Part shown: one piece after another, positions 41,584-50,388 of the stretch | How the letters are laid out: every line of letters begins with the position of its first letter | Position numbering within the stretch: position 1 is the first letter of the stretch | Assembly: GCF_018390555.1 (NCBI RefSeq) | Contig: NZ_JAHBGB010000019.1 | Span: 62,001 to 126,000 of the forward strand | Origin: Ancylobacter oerskovii | Lineage (GTDB): Bacteria > Pseudomonadota > Alphaproteobacteria > Rhizobiales > Xanthobacteraceae | Length of the DNA: 64,000 bases | Direction of reading: 5' to 3' | Program-made: the position numbers and the translations under genes | The notes under the pieces: model-generated | What the model was told of the DNA's origin: nothing | Database searches by the model: none | Seen by the model: only the letters and a program-made list of their open reading frames with translations

Positions 41584-42816
41584 TCACGCCGCGACGAGCG
41601 CGGCGTCTTGCCGGCTATCGGCTTCCGCCGCGCCGGCGGCCCGGCGCGCGATCTGCTCATGGACGCGCCTGGGCACCTGCCGCCACGACTTGGCGCGCGG
41701 ATAGTCCAGCTCCACCAGCCCGCCGGCGGTCTCCGGGCATTCCTGCCAATTGTCGAAGGTGGTGATCGTCACATGGTCGATGAAGGTCTCGGTCGGGACG
41801 TTCTCGGTCACGATCAGGCTGTGGTCGTCGAGCATGACGTGGTGATAGGTGAATTCCTCGGGCATGCCGAGGTGACGGGTGATGTTGTCGCCATTCACCA
41901 ACGCCCCGGCCTGCACCAGCATGCCGTCGATCAGCACCGCATGATCGGGCGAGACGAAGAGGTCGCGCGCCGGCAGGTTGTCGCCGAGGGCGCCGGCCTG
42001 GATGCGGATCGGATAGACCCGCAGCGGATCGAAGCTGCTGGCCGAAACCGTCTTGCGGCCCATCCAGCTGATCGCCTTGACCTCGCCGTCGAAGGTCACG
42101 ACGAGATCGCCGGCCACGAGCTGCTCGATCGGCCGGTCGCCGTCCGGGGTGCGGACGAGGGTGCCCGGCAGGAAGCACGGAAGATCTTCCAGGGAATATT
42201 CGGTACCCGCGAAGATGAACGTCTCGACCCCGCTGACCACGGTGACGTCGCCATCGGCAATGCGGGTCAGCGTGACCGTCCCGTCGTTCTTTTCAATGCC
42301 GTACTGATTTATGTCGTTCAGGTAGACACGGTCATTGCCGTCTCCACCGATGATGGTAGCGCTTTCGCCGGCGCTCAGGTTGAACGTGTCGTCGCCCGTG
42401 CCGCCATCGAAGGTGCCGCCGGTGCTGTTGCCGAAATTGAACGTGTCGTTGTCGTCGCCGCCGTTGAAGGTGCCGTTGGTGCTGCCATTGGCGAAGATGG
42501 TATCGCTGCCTTCGCCACCACTCACGACACTGTCGACGCTGATCCCGGCGTCGATCGTGTCATTTCCCGCGTCGCCATTATACGTGCCGCCGGTGCCGCC
42601 GGCATAAAGCGTGTCATCGCCGTCGCCCCCACTGAAGGCGACGCCACTTCCATAGCCGTTTACGAAGACGTCATTGCCGCCCATGCCGTTAAAAACAACG
42701 TTGTTGTAGGATACGTTGTTGTTGATATCGGGATCGTAAACGGCGTTGCTGAAACTGTCGGACGCTTCGGTGCCGTTGATGATCTGGCCATCCGAGCTGG
42801 AATTGTAATCTGCCAT
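41584..42816 (-). CDS. RTX-like repeat protein with a C-terminal Hint (hedgehog/intein) domain
   Basis: The 410-residue acidic protein has seven glycine/aspartate repeats of the GGxGxDTF kind starting at residues 44, 63, 81, 100, 119, 138 and 157, that is a 19-residue period (one of 18). They are followed by a Hint_2-type domain from Cys214 (PCFLPGTLVRTPDGDRPIEQL ... SPDHAVLIDGMLVQAGALVNG). Nonapeptide RTX repeats bind calcium and mark type I secretion substrates; Hint domains can self-cleave at their Cys. No signal peptide is seen. AGGAG precedes the ATG. Secretion and self-processing are inference. The neighbouring LytS/LytTR pair may regulate it. Confidence 0.85.
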   Translation of the reverse strand: MADYNSSSDGQIINGTEASDSFSNAVYDPDINNNVSYNNVVFNGMGGNDVFVNGYGSGVAFSGGDGDDTLYAGGTGGTYNGDAGNDTIDAGISVDSVVSGGEGSDTIFANGSTNGTFNGGDDNDTFNFGNSTGGTFDGGTGDDTFNLSAGESATIIGGDGNDRVYLNDINQYGIEKNDGTVTLTRIADGDVTVVSGVETFIFAGTEYSLEDLPCFLPGTLVRTPDGDRPIEQLVAGDLVVTFDGEVKAISWMGRKTVSASSFDPLRVYPIRIQAGALGDNLPARDLFVSPDHAVLIDGMLVQAGALVNGDNITRHLGMPEEFTYHHVMLDDHSLIVTENVPTETFIDHVTITTFDNWQECPETAGGLVELDYPRAKSWRQVPRRVHEQIARRAAGAAEADSRQDAALVAA

Positions 42817-43328
42817 ATCTATCTCCTGAATCCGTGCTTTGCTGAATTATATGGCGGGGCTGATGCTTGGTTCGCTGTGGTTCTTTCGCGAATTATTCTG
42901 TCAGTTTGCTTTTGCATTCAGCGGTATCAGCAGTGCGGACTCAGCGGCAACGATCATTCGATGAAACGGCGGATCGGCTCGATGAAACGTATCCCGGGGA
43001 ATTTCAACGCAGTGGGGTGGCGTCCGGTCGGCAGATCTCCGGGGAAGGGCGCAGGCATCGGCGCCTTGCCTCCCGGGTGATGATCCGCTCGATGAACTTC
43101 AGGGGGCGGGGATGCCGGATCCCGAGACGATGGCTGGCGGGACGAGCGGGTTCGCATGCACGGCCGGTGGCGCCGCGCCGCTCGGTGGCGGGTGACGGCC
43201 GCTTTCTCCGGGCGTTTTTCACCGGTCATTGCCCGGTCTCACCCGGATCCCGTCGAGAGGGGGATACGGATCGGCCGGGTTCGATATGGTGGGCGGAAAG
43301 CGTCGCTTCCGTTCGCGACGTCCTGGCG
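42817..43328. promoter_or_regulatory. Long gap upstream of the RTX-Hint gene with a 21-bp-spaced direct repeat
   Basis: No convincing gene lies in these 512 bases. TCGATGAAACG occurs at 42958-42968 and again at 42979-42989, exactly two helical turns apart, with a shorter copy TCGATGAAC at 43089-43097. The first pair is about 145 bases upstream of the RTX-Hint start, so these may be activator sites. The 42840-42930 part is AT-richer and the likely promoter region. Long open frames on the opposite strand here are antisense shadows. Confidence 0.4.
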
Positions 43329-44615
43329 CTAGAGGCCGAGTCGGTCCATCAGGCGGCCATGCAGCACCGCGGCGCGCACGCCGAGCGGCCAGAAGGCATG
43401 GAAGGCGATCGGCTTGGGTGTCACCACCGGCAGGTCGAGCCGGAAGCCGCCGCCATGCAGCAGCCGGCCGGCCAGCTGGGCGGCGAGAGCGGTGGCAAGC
43501 GCCACGCCGCGGCCGTTGCAGCCGAGATAGATCAGCGCGTCCGGCGACGGCTCGTGGATGTGCGGCCAGTGATCCTTGGTCATGGCGAGCTGGCTATTCC
43601 AGCCATGGGTCCAGCGCACGCCCTTCAACTGCGGCCAGAGTTCGACCGCGTAATCGGTGAGATAGGCGATGGGATCGGGCGTCGCGATGGGCTGCATCGG
43701 GCCACGGCCGCCCATCAGCAGGCGGCCCTGCGCGTCGATGCGGTAATAGACGGTGATGCGCCCGCTCTCATAGACCGAGGGCCGGTCCGGCGTGATGCCG
43801 TCACGCTGCGCCGGGCTCAGGGGCCCGGTGGCGGCGATGGCGCTGAACACCGGCACGATGGTGCGGCGCAGGCCCTGCCACAGATCGTCGGTGAAACCGT
43901 TGGTGGCAATGAGGATCTTCTCGGCTTCGACAGTGCCGGCCGGGGTTTCGACCGACCAGCCGGCGGCGGTGCGGCGCAGCGCAGTGGCCGGGGTGCCGCC
44001 ATGGATGCGGGCGCCGGCGGCGAGCGCGGCGCGGGCGAGGCCGCGCGAATAGGCGAGGGGGTTGAGATTGCCGCCGCGCGTGTCGAGCATCGCGCCGTGA
44101 TAGGCCGGCGTGCCGGTCACCGCCTGCGTCTGTGTTCGGGCGAGCCAGTCGACCGGCATGCCGCGAGCCATGCACTGCCGGGCGGTCGTCTCCACCGCCC
44201 CACGCGCCTTGGCGCTACGAGCGGCGCGCAGCGTGCCGCCCCTGTGGGCGTCGCAGGCGATGCCGAGCCGCTCGATCAGCTCGAAAGCGCGGGTCGGCGT
44301 GTCCCAGGCGAAGCTCACCATGCGCCGGCCGAGCTCGGGTCCCCAGGTTTGCTCGATGGTGTCGGGATCGAATTTGAGGCCGGGATTGAGCTGGCCGCCA
44401 TTATTGCCGGAGGCGCCCCAGCCCGGTTCGTTGGCTTCCAGCACCACGACGTCGGTGCCCGCCTCGGCGAGATGCAGGGCGGTGGTCAATCCGACGATGC
44501 CGCCGCCGATGATCGCCACCGAGGCGCGGCGCGAACCGTCGAGCGGCGGGGTATCCGGCGCGGGCGGGGCGTCGAGCTGGTAGACATTGGGGGGCAGCGG
44601 CCGAGCGAGGGTCAT
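43329..44615 (-). CDS. FAD-dependent amine/amino acid oxidase (PuuB/DadA-like)
   Basis: The 428-residue DAO-family flavoprotein has the dinucleotide motif VAIIGGGIVGLTTALHLAEAG and the GASGNNGGQLNPGL segment typical of PuuB (gamma-glutamylputrescine oxidase, 426 residues), and ends with a flavin-binding stretch YLGCNGRGVALATALAAQLAG. It would oxidise a C-N bond to an imine, giving an aldehyde or keto acid. It is the last gene of the polyamine-type operon, and the PuuC-like aldehyde dehydrogenase lies across the divergent promoter. The glutamylation gene puuA is absent, so the substrate may differ. Confidence 0.87.
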   Translation of the reverse strand: MTLARPLPPNVYQLDAPPAPDTPPLDGSRRASVAIIGGGIVGLTTALHLAEAGTDVVVLEANEPGWGASGNNGGQLNPGLKFDPDTIEQTWGPELGRRMVSFAWDTPTRAFELIERLGIACDAHRGGTLRAARSAKARGAVETTARQCMARGMPVDWLARTQTQAVTGTPAYHGAMLDTRGGNLNPLAYSRGLARAALAAGARIHGGTPATALRRTAAGWSVETPAGTVEAEKILIATNGFTDDLWQGLRRTIVPVFSAIAATGPLSPAQRDGITPDRPSVYESGRITVYYRIDAQGRLLMGGRGPMQPIATPDPIAYLTDYAVELWPQLKGVRWTHGWNSQLAMTKDHWPHIHEPSPDALIYLGCNGRGVALATALAAQLAGRLLHGGGFRLDLPVVTPKPIAFHAFWPLGVRAAVLHGRLMDRLGL

Positions 44616-44645
44616 GAGGCGATCTTTCGGGACGGCGATGGCCGG

Positions 44646-45803
44646 TCAGCTTCTCTCATAAGACACGAAGGAGGAATCGAGCGCGTCGAGACGGGGGCAG
44701 CCGAGGAAACCGAGCGTCGCCAGCATTTCCCGCCGCAGCAGGTCGAGCACATGGCTGGCCCCGGCCTCGCCGGCCGTCGCGATGCCATAGAGCGGCGCGC
44801 GGCCTATGAGCACGGCATCCGCGCCGAGCGCCATCAGCTTGAGCACGTCGGTCCCGCGCCGCACGCCGCTGTCGGCGAGCACGGTGGCGCGCCCGCGCAC
44901 CGCTTCGGCGATGGCGGGCAGGACGCGCACCGGCGGGATGGCGGCATCGAGATTGCGTGCCCCATGGCTGGAGACGACGATGCCGTCGGCGCCGGCCTCC
45001 ACCGCGCGCGCCGCGTCGCCCGCGGTCAGCACGCCCTTGAGGATCAGCCGTCCGCGCCAGCGCCGGCGTAATTCGCGGAAATCGTCCCAGCCCAGCGCAT
45101 CGGTGAGCCGGACCTCGGAACAGGGCTTGCTGCGGGTGATGCTGGCGCGCAGGCCCTCGGGATAGTGCCGGAAGGTCGGCAGGCCCTCGTCGATCAGGTA
45201 GCGCAGCAGTACCGAGACCACCCAGCGTGGATGGGTGAGCATGTCGAGCCCGCCTCTGAGGCTGGCGCGGATCGGCACCGCATAGCCGTTGCGGGCGTTA
45301 TATTCGCGGATCGGGTTGGCCACCGTGTCGACGGTGAGCACCAGCGTCTCGATGCCGCTCGCCCAGGCGCGGTCGATCAGCGCGTAGGAGAGATCGCGCG
45401 CCTGCCACATATAGAGCTGGAACCACAGCCGGGCCCGGCTTTCGGTGACGATGCGCTCCATCTCGGTGATGGATTCGGTAGCGATGGTGAAGGGTATGCC
45501 GGCCTTTGCGGCGGCGCGGGCGAGCTCGATCTCCCCCTGGTGCCAGGCGAGGCCGGCCGCCGCCGTCGGGGCGATGACGAGCGGCAGCGGCTGCTCGTGG
45601 CCGAACAGCCGGACCGACAGGTCGCGCCGGGAGACGTCGACGAGGATGCGGGGGTGGAAGACGAGTTCATCGAAGCCGCGGCGCAGCCGGGCGAGGCCGA
45701 CCTCGTCCTCGGCGCCGCGGTCGATATAATCGAAGATGCCGCGCGGCAGCCGGCGGCGCGCCAGCCTGCGGACATCCTCGACATTGAGAGCGGTGGACAG
45801 CAT
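44646..45803 (-). CDS. FMN-dependent alpha-hydroxy-acid dehydrogenase (LldD/mandelate type)
   Basis: The 385-residue TIM-barrel enzyme shows PLVIAPTAAAGLAWHQGE, FQLYMWQARD, LKGVLTAGDA, the active-site His in VSSHGARNLDAA and LADSGVRRGTDVLKLMALGADAVLIGRAPLYG. It oxidises an L-2-hydroxy acid to the 2-oxo acid, passing electrons to the respiratory chain or oxygen. The usual HGGRQLD reads HGARNLD here. It lies between the GlcD-like and PuuB-like flavoproteins on the same strand. Which hydroxy acid it uses is not readable. Confidence 0.9.
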   Translation of the reverse strand: MLSTALNVEDVRRLARRRLPRGIFDYIDRGAEDEVGLARLRRGFDELVFHPRILVDVSRRDLSVRLFGHEQPLPLVIAPTAAAGLAWHQGEIELARAAAKAGIPFTIATESITEMERIVTESRARLWFQLYMWQARDLSYALIDRAWASGIETLVLTVDTVANPIREYNARNGYAVPIRASLRGGLDMLTHPRWVVSVLLRYLIDEGLPTFRHYPEGLRASITRSKPCSEVRLTDALGWDDFRELRRRWRGRLILKGVLTAGDAARAVEAGADGIVVSSHGARNLDAAIPPVRVLPAIAEAVRGRATVLADSGVRRGTDVLKLMALGADAVLIGRAPLYGIATAGEAGASHVLDLLRREMLATLGFLGCPRLDALDSSFVSYERS

Positions 45804-45826
45804 GGCGGGTTCCTTGACCGGCCGGA

Positions 45827-47290
45827 TCAGGCGGCCGCGTCGGGCAGGAACAGCTTGCCGGGGTTCATCCGGTTCTCGGGATCGAGCACCGCCTTGATCT
45901 GGCGCATCAGCGCCAGCTCGGCCGGATTCTTGGTGCGGGCGAGGCGCTTGCGATAGGTGGTGCCCACGCCGTGCTCGGCGGTGATCGAGCCGCCGAGCTC
46001 CATCGCCACGTCGTCGATGATGACGTCGATGGCGTCGGAGGCGGCCTCGAACTCCTCGGAGGTTGCGAAACGCTCATGCGGGAACAGCACCACGACATGG
46101 ATGTTGCCGTCGCCGATATGGCCGACCGACATCACATTGGCGTCTGGATAGGCGGCCAGCACGCCTGCCTCCACGCGCCGGACGAAGGCCGGCTGCTCGG
46201 CCACCGGCACCGAGGTGTCGTGCGACATGGTCTTGCCGGCCAGCTTGAACTCGCCGGTGACGCCGTGGCGCAGCTTCCAGATCGCCTCTTCCTGCGCGAG
46301 GCTGGCGGCGATGGTGGCGTCGCTGATCAGCCCGGCCTCGAAGGCATCGGCGAGGAAGCCCTCCATCGCCGCGGCGAGCGGGGCGTCGAGCTGGGAATCC
46401 CCGGCCTCGATCAAGAGGTACCAAGGCGATTTCTGCGCGAAGGGCATCACCGTGCCCGGCACGTAGCGCAGCACGAAGTCCATATAGGACGAGCCGATGA
46501 TCTCGAAGCTGGAGATGCGCTCGCCGAACACCGCGCGGGCACGGGCGAACAGGGCGAGCGCGTCCTCGACGCTGGCGAGCTGCATCAGGGCGATGGAGCG
46601 CGAGCGGATGGCGGGAAACAGCTTCAGCGCCGCCGCCGTGACCACGCCGAGCGTGCCTTCCGCGCCGATGAACAGCTGCTTGAGGTCGTAGCCGGCATTG
46701 TCCTTGCGCAGGCGGCGCAGCCCGTCGAGCACGGTGCCGTCGGCCAGCACCACTTCGAGGCCGAGCACCAGCTGGCGCATATTGCCATATCTGAGCACGG
46801 CGATGCCGCCGGCATTGGTCGAGATGTTGCCGCCGATCTGGCAGCTGCCCTCGGCGCCGAGGCTGAGCGGGAAGAGCAGGCCTTCCTTCGCCGCCGCCCC
46901 CTGGATGTCGGCGAGGATGCAGCCCGCCTCCACCGTGATGGTCTCCTCCGCCGGGGAAACGGCGCGGATGCGATTCATGCGGTCGAGCCGCAGCACCACG
47001 GCGGGGCGGGGTTCCAGCGGCGTGGCGCCGCCGCACAGGCCGGTATTGCCGCCCTGCGGCACGATGGCGACGCCGGCCACGGCGCAGGCCTTCACCACCT
47101 TCGCCACCTCGGCGGTCGAGGAGGGGCGCACCACCGCCAGCGCCTTGCCGTGGTAGCGGCCGCGATGGTCGGTGAGGAACAACGCGGTGTCGGCGGCGTC
47201 GGTGAGCACATAGCGCTCACCGACGATCGCCTTCAGCTCGGCGAGGAAGGCGGCGTTGGAAGATGCGTCGGCGGCGGTTTGGGCGGACAT
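45827..47290 (-). CDS. FAD-binding GlcD/D-2-hydroxyglutarate dehydrogenase-type oxidase
   Basis: A 487-residue PCMH-type flavoprotein with VPQGGNTGLCGGATP, GGNISTNAGGIAVLRYGNMRQLVLGLEVVLADG, and the C-terminal VGHIGDGNIHVVV and ITAEHGVGTTYRKRL motifs. Relatives oxidise D-2-hydroxyglutarate, D-lactate or glycolate. The start MSAQTAAD at 47290 is used because the longer frame begins inside the terminator region. It follows the binding-protein gene but is separated from it by a strong intrinsic terminator, so it is likely expressed at a lower level. Confidence 0.9.
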   Translation of the reverse strand: MSAQTAADASSNAAFLAELKAIVGERYVLTDAADTALFLTDHRGRYHGKALAVVRPSSTAEVAKVVKACAVAGVAIVPQGGNTGLCGGATPLEPRPAVVLRLDRMNRIRAVSPAEETITVEAGCILADIQGAAAKEGLLFPLSLGAEGSCQIGGNISTNAGGIAVLRYGNMRQLVLGLEVVLADGTVLDGLRRLRKDNAGYDLKQLFIGAEGTLGVVTAAALKLFPAIRSRSIALMQLASVEDALALFARARAVFGERISSFEIIGSSYMDFVLRYVPGTVMPFAQKSPWYLLIEAGDSQLDAPLAAAMEGFLADAFEAGLISDATIAASLAQEEAIWKLRHGVTGEFKLAGKTMSHDTSVPVAEQPAFVRRVEAGVLAAYPDANVMSVGHIGDGNIHVVVLFPHERFATSEEFEAASDAIDVIIDDVAMELGGSITAEHGVGTTYRKRLARTKNPAELALMRQIKAVLDPENRMNPGKLFLPDAAA

Positions 47291-47330
47291 GGCATTCGTA
47301 CCGGATGGGCGGCGGGAGGAAGGCACGCGG

Positions 47331-47364
47331 AAAAACAAACCCCGTCCCGGCGGCCGGGACGGGG
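47331..47364 (-). terminator. Strong intrinsic terminator inside the polyamine-type operon
   Basis: On the minus strand, an 11-bp perfect GC stem (47364-47354 with 47350-47340, three-base loop) is followed by GTTTGTTTTT. It lies 18 bases after the binding-protein stop and 41 before the GlcD-like start. This is the clearest Rho-independent terminator in the window. It should reduce expression of the three oxidase genes relative to the transporter. Confidence 0.85.
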
Positions 47365-47381
47365 GCCGATGAGGTGGACGA

Positions 47382-48446
47382 TCAGATCAGCATCCACTCG
47401 GCGTAGCGCTTCTGCACCGCCGTGTAGTTCTCGCCCCACCACTGGGAGTTGACGATGACGTTCTTGCCGTTGGTGAGGTCGGGCAGGAAATCGCCGGAGG
47501 GCGACTTCTTCACCTCGTCCATCGCCGCGACGCTGTTGGGCAGGTAGTAGCCGCGCACCGACCAGGCCACCTGTCGGTCGGGCCGCAGGCAGAAGTCGAT
47601 GAAGCGCATCGCCGCTTCCTTGTTCTTCGTGCCCTTGGGGACGGCGAAATAGTCGAGCGAGTTGACGGTCTGCTCGAAGGAGAAGGCGAGCGGGGCGCCG
47701 GCCTTCTGCGCCGACTTCACGCGGTTGAAGTAGCTGTAGGAGAAGTCGCCCTCGTTCTGCACCACGGCATTCACCTGGTCGGGCGTGGTCGCCGCCCATT
47801 TCGAGACGTGCGGCTTCATGCGGTCGAGCGCGGCGAAGGCGCGGTCGACGTCGAGCGGGTAGAGGTCCTTCGGCGCCACGCCGTCGGCCACCAGCGCCAC
47901 TTCCAGCGTCTCGGAGGCGAGCGAGCGCATGACGCGGCGGCCGGGATATTTCGCGAAATCATAGAAGCCGGCGAAGTCGACCGGGTGCTTGCCGTCCGGG
48001 TTGCGCTTGTCGTCCCACAGGATGCCGCCGGAATAGAGATACATCGGCATGTAGTCGGCCGCCGGCTTGGCGATGAGCTCACCCGGCTTGATGATGCCCA
48101 TGTCCAGCTCTTCCCAGAGCTTGTCGCGGGCGCCGGAGGTGGCGAAGGCGGCGGGGGCGTCGATCACGTCCCACTGGACGTTGTTGCCCTGCACCTGCGC
48201 CTTCACCTTGGCCATGTCGCCATTGTCGACCAGCGTCACCTTGATGCCGGTCTCGGCGGTGAAGGGGTCGGCGAACACCTCGCGCACTGACTTGTTGTAG
48301 TCGCCACCCCAGGAGGTGACGGTCAGCGTGGTGTCGGCGGCCGCCGCCCGGCCGGTGAACACTGCCGGCGCCGCGAGGAGGCCGAGGAGGCCGGCACCGC
48401 CGCGCAGGACGCCGCGGCGGGATGTGATGAGCGTCGTCTTGGTCAT
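47382..48446 (-). CDS. Polyamine-type (PotD-like) extracellular binding protein, Tat-exported
   Basis: A 354-residue periplasmic receptor with a twin-arginine signal (TSRRGVLRGGAGLLGLLAAP, cleavage near RAAA-AD). The mature part has LTVTSWGGDYNKSVREVFADPF, DVIDAPAAFATSG and a C-terminal QWWGENYTAVQKRYAEWML, as in PotD/PotF-like proteins for putrescine, spermidine or related cations. ATG 48446 is preferred because GAGGGG lies eight bases upstream. It is co-transcribed with the three transporter genes. The ligand could be a polyamine or another amine/amino acid. Confidence 0.9.
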   Translation of the reverse strand: MTKTTLITSRRGVLRGGAGLLGLLAAPAVFTGRAAAADTTLTVTSWGGDYNKSVREVFADPFTAETGIKVTLVDNGDMAKVKAQVQGNNVQWDVIDAPAAFATSGARDKLWEELDMGIIKPGELIAKPAADYMPMYLYSGGILWDDKRNPDGKHPVDFAGFYDFAKYPGRRVMRSLASETLEVALVADGVAPKDLYPLDVDRAFAALDRMKPHVSKWAATTPDQVNAVVQNEGDFSYSYFNRVKSAQKAGAPLAFSFEQTVNSLDYFAVPKGTKNKEAAMRFIDFCLRPDRQVAWSVRGYYLPNSVAAMDEVKKSPSGDFLPDLTNGKNVIVNSQWWGENYTAVQKRYAEWMLI

Positions 48447-48487
48447 AGGCACGTCCCCTCTTGTTCTCGTGTTTGTTGGATCGTCGT

Positions 48488-49585
48488 TCAGCCGGCCGGC
48501 GCCGGCGGGAGAAGACGGCCGTGCTGCGGCTGCCAGGCGGCGCGGACCGCCTCGCCCCGATGCGCGCCGGGGCGACCGGGCTGGTTGAGCTCCTGGATGA
48601 TCAGGCTGGAGCCATCAGCGCAGCGCACGAAATGGCGCACCACGCCGCCGAGCAGGATGGAATCCTCGATATGGCCGTCGACGCCGGCCGGCGTCGGCGT
48701 GGCGGCCAGCGCCATGTTTTCCGGCCGCACCAGCAGCACGGCGGGTTCGCCGGCCTTCATTGCCCGCTCGGGCGCGGGGGCGGCGAAGCGGCCGAGCGCG
48801 GTGTTCAGCGCATAGGCGCCGTCCGCGCCGATCTCCACCGTGCCGGGAATGAGGTTGGACGAGCCGATGAACTCGGCGCTGAACACCGTCTCCGGGCGGA
48901 AATACAGCGTGTCCGGTGTGCCCTGCTGCTCGATGCGCCCGCCATTCATCAACACGATGCGGTCGGACATGGTCAGCGCCTCGTCCTGATCATGGGTGAC
49001 GTAGAGCATGGTGATGCCGAGCTCGGCGTGCAGTCGCTTGATCTCCAGCTGCATCTGCTCGCGCAGCTTCTTGTCGAGCGCGCCGAGCGGCTCGTCCATC
49101 AGGATCAGCGCCGGGTTGTAGACGATGCAGCGCGCCAGCGAGATGCGCTGCTGCTGGCCGCCGGAGAGTTCGCGCGGCTTGCGGTTCGCCACATGGCCGA
49201 GCTGGATCAGTTCCAGCGCCTCGCCGACCTTGCGCTTGATCTCCGCCTTGGACAGCCGGCGGACCTCGAGCGGGAAGGCGATGTTCTCGAACACCGTCAT
49301 GTGCGGCATCAGGGCGTAGTTCTGGAACACCATGCCGAGGCCGCGCCTGTTGGTCGGCAGGGTGGTGGCGTCGCGGCCGTCGATGACGATGCGCCCGGAA
49401 CTTGGCGTGATCATGCCGGCGATCAGGTTGAGCAGCGTCGTCTTGCCGGAGCCGGAGGGGCCGAGCAGGGTGACGAACTCGCCCTTGGCGATGGAGAGGT
49501 CGACGCGGTGCAGGGCGTTGACCTCGCCATAGCGCTTGGCGACGCCCTGGAGCTCGACCATGGCGGGGGTGGAGCTGGCGGTCAT
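48488..49585 (-). CDS. PotA-like ABC transporter ATP-binding protein
   Basis: The 365-residue ATPase carries Walker A GPSGSGKTT, Q-loop MVFQNYALMPHMTV, signature LSGGQQQR, Walker B LILMDEPLGALD and switch His in THDQDEAL, followed by a TOBE-type domain from about residue 280. It powers import together with the two permeases. Its start overlaps the stop of the upstream permease as ATGA. Length and TOBE region match the PotA/CysA class. Confidence 0.95.
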   Translation of the reverse strand: MTASSTPAMVELQGVAKRYGEVNALHRVDLSIAKGEFVTLLGPSGSGKTTLLNLIAGMITPSSGRIVIDGRDATTLPTNRRGLGMVFQNYALMPHMTVFENIAFPLEVRRLSKAEIKRKVGEALELIQLGHVANRKPRELSGGQQQRISLARCIVYNPALILMDEPLGALDKKLREQMQLEIKRLHAELGITMLYVTHDQDEALTMSDRIVLMNGGRIEQQGTPDTLYFRPETVFSAEFIGSSNLIPGTVEIGADGAYALNTALGRFAAPAPERAMKAGEPAVLLVRPENMALAATPTPAGVDGHIEDSILLGGVVRHFVRCADGSSLIIQELNQPGRPGAHRGEAVRAAWQPQHGRLLPPAPAG

Positions 49586-50388
49586 TGGGAGGCCTCGGTC
49601 TTGCCCTGCATCGCGATGATCCCGAGGGCGATCAGGAGCGAGAGCACGGTGAGCAGCGTGGAAACCGCCGCCAGCACCGGCGTCAGCTCCCAGCGGATGG
49701 AGGAGTACATCTTGACCGGCAGCGTCATGCTGTCGGTGCCGGTGAGGAAATAGGCGACCACCACCTCGTCCAGCGACATCAGGAAGGCGAACAGCGCCCC
49801 CACCGCGATCGAGGTCTTGAGCTGCGGCAGCACCACGCGAAAGAAGATGCGCAGCCGCGAGGCGCCCATGATCGAGGCGACCGTTTCCAGCGCCACGTCG
49901 GAATGGCTGAGGCCCGACATCACCGACACCATGATGTAGGGCGTCGTCAGCATGACATGGGCCAGCACCAGTCCGGCGGTGGTGTCGAGCAGGCCCCAGT
50001 TCGAATATTGCAGGTAGAGGCCGAGGCCGAGCACGATGACCGGCACCAGCATCGGCATCATGAACAGGCCCTGCAGGCCGCCGCGTCCCGGCAGCCGCGA
50101 GCGGGCCAGCGCATAGGCGGCGGGCACGGCGAGCACGAGGGTGGCGAGCGTGGTCAGGCAGGCGACGATGAGGCTCTGCACCGTCGAACCCCACCAGGCG
50201 GCGTCGGTGAAGAACTGACGGTAGAGCTCCAGCGAGAACTGCCGCGGCGGGAATTCGATCTGCCCGGGATTGCCGAAGGAGATGGGTATGACGATCAGGC
50301 TCGGCACCAGCAGGAAGGCGTAGCAGAGCCACGCCATGGAGGAGACGAGGCCGCGGGCGAGGCGGCTGGAACCGAACAGCTCGTTCAT
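49582..50388 (-). CDS. PotC-like ABC transporter permease
   Basis: A 268-residue permease with six membrane helices and the EAA-type loop (VALETVASIMGASRLRIFFRVVLPQLKTSIAVG) that contacts the ATPase. The opening LLVPSLIVIPISFGNPGQIEFPPRQFSLELYRQFF is typical of PotC. It overlaps the PotB-like gene by four bases and the ATPase gene by four bases. Confidence 0.93.
   Translation of the reverse strand: MNELFGSSRLARGLVSSMAWLCYAFLLVPSLIVIPISFGNPGQIEFPPRQFSLELYRQFFTDAAWWGSTVQSLIVACLTTLATLVLAVPAAYALARSRLPGRGGLQGLFMMPMLVPVIVLGLGLYLQYSNWGLLDTTAGLVLAHVMLTTPYIMVSVMSGLSHSDVALETVASIMGASRLRIFFRVVLPQLKTSIAVGALFAFLMSLDEVVVAYFLTGTDSMTLPVKMYSSIRWELTPVLAAVSTLLTVLSLLIALGIIAMQGKTEASQ

Noticed and set aside
48488-50332. 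A 614-codon frame suggesting a permease-ATPase fusion
   Set aside because: The first part is an out-of-frame reading of the PotC-like permease; ATPase and permease overlap by ATGA as separate genes.
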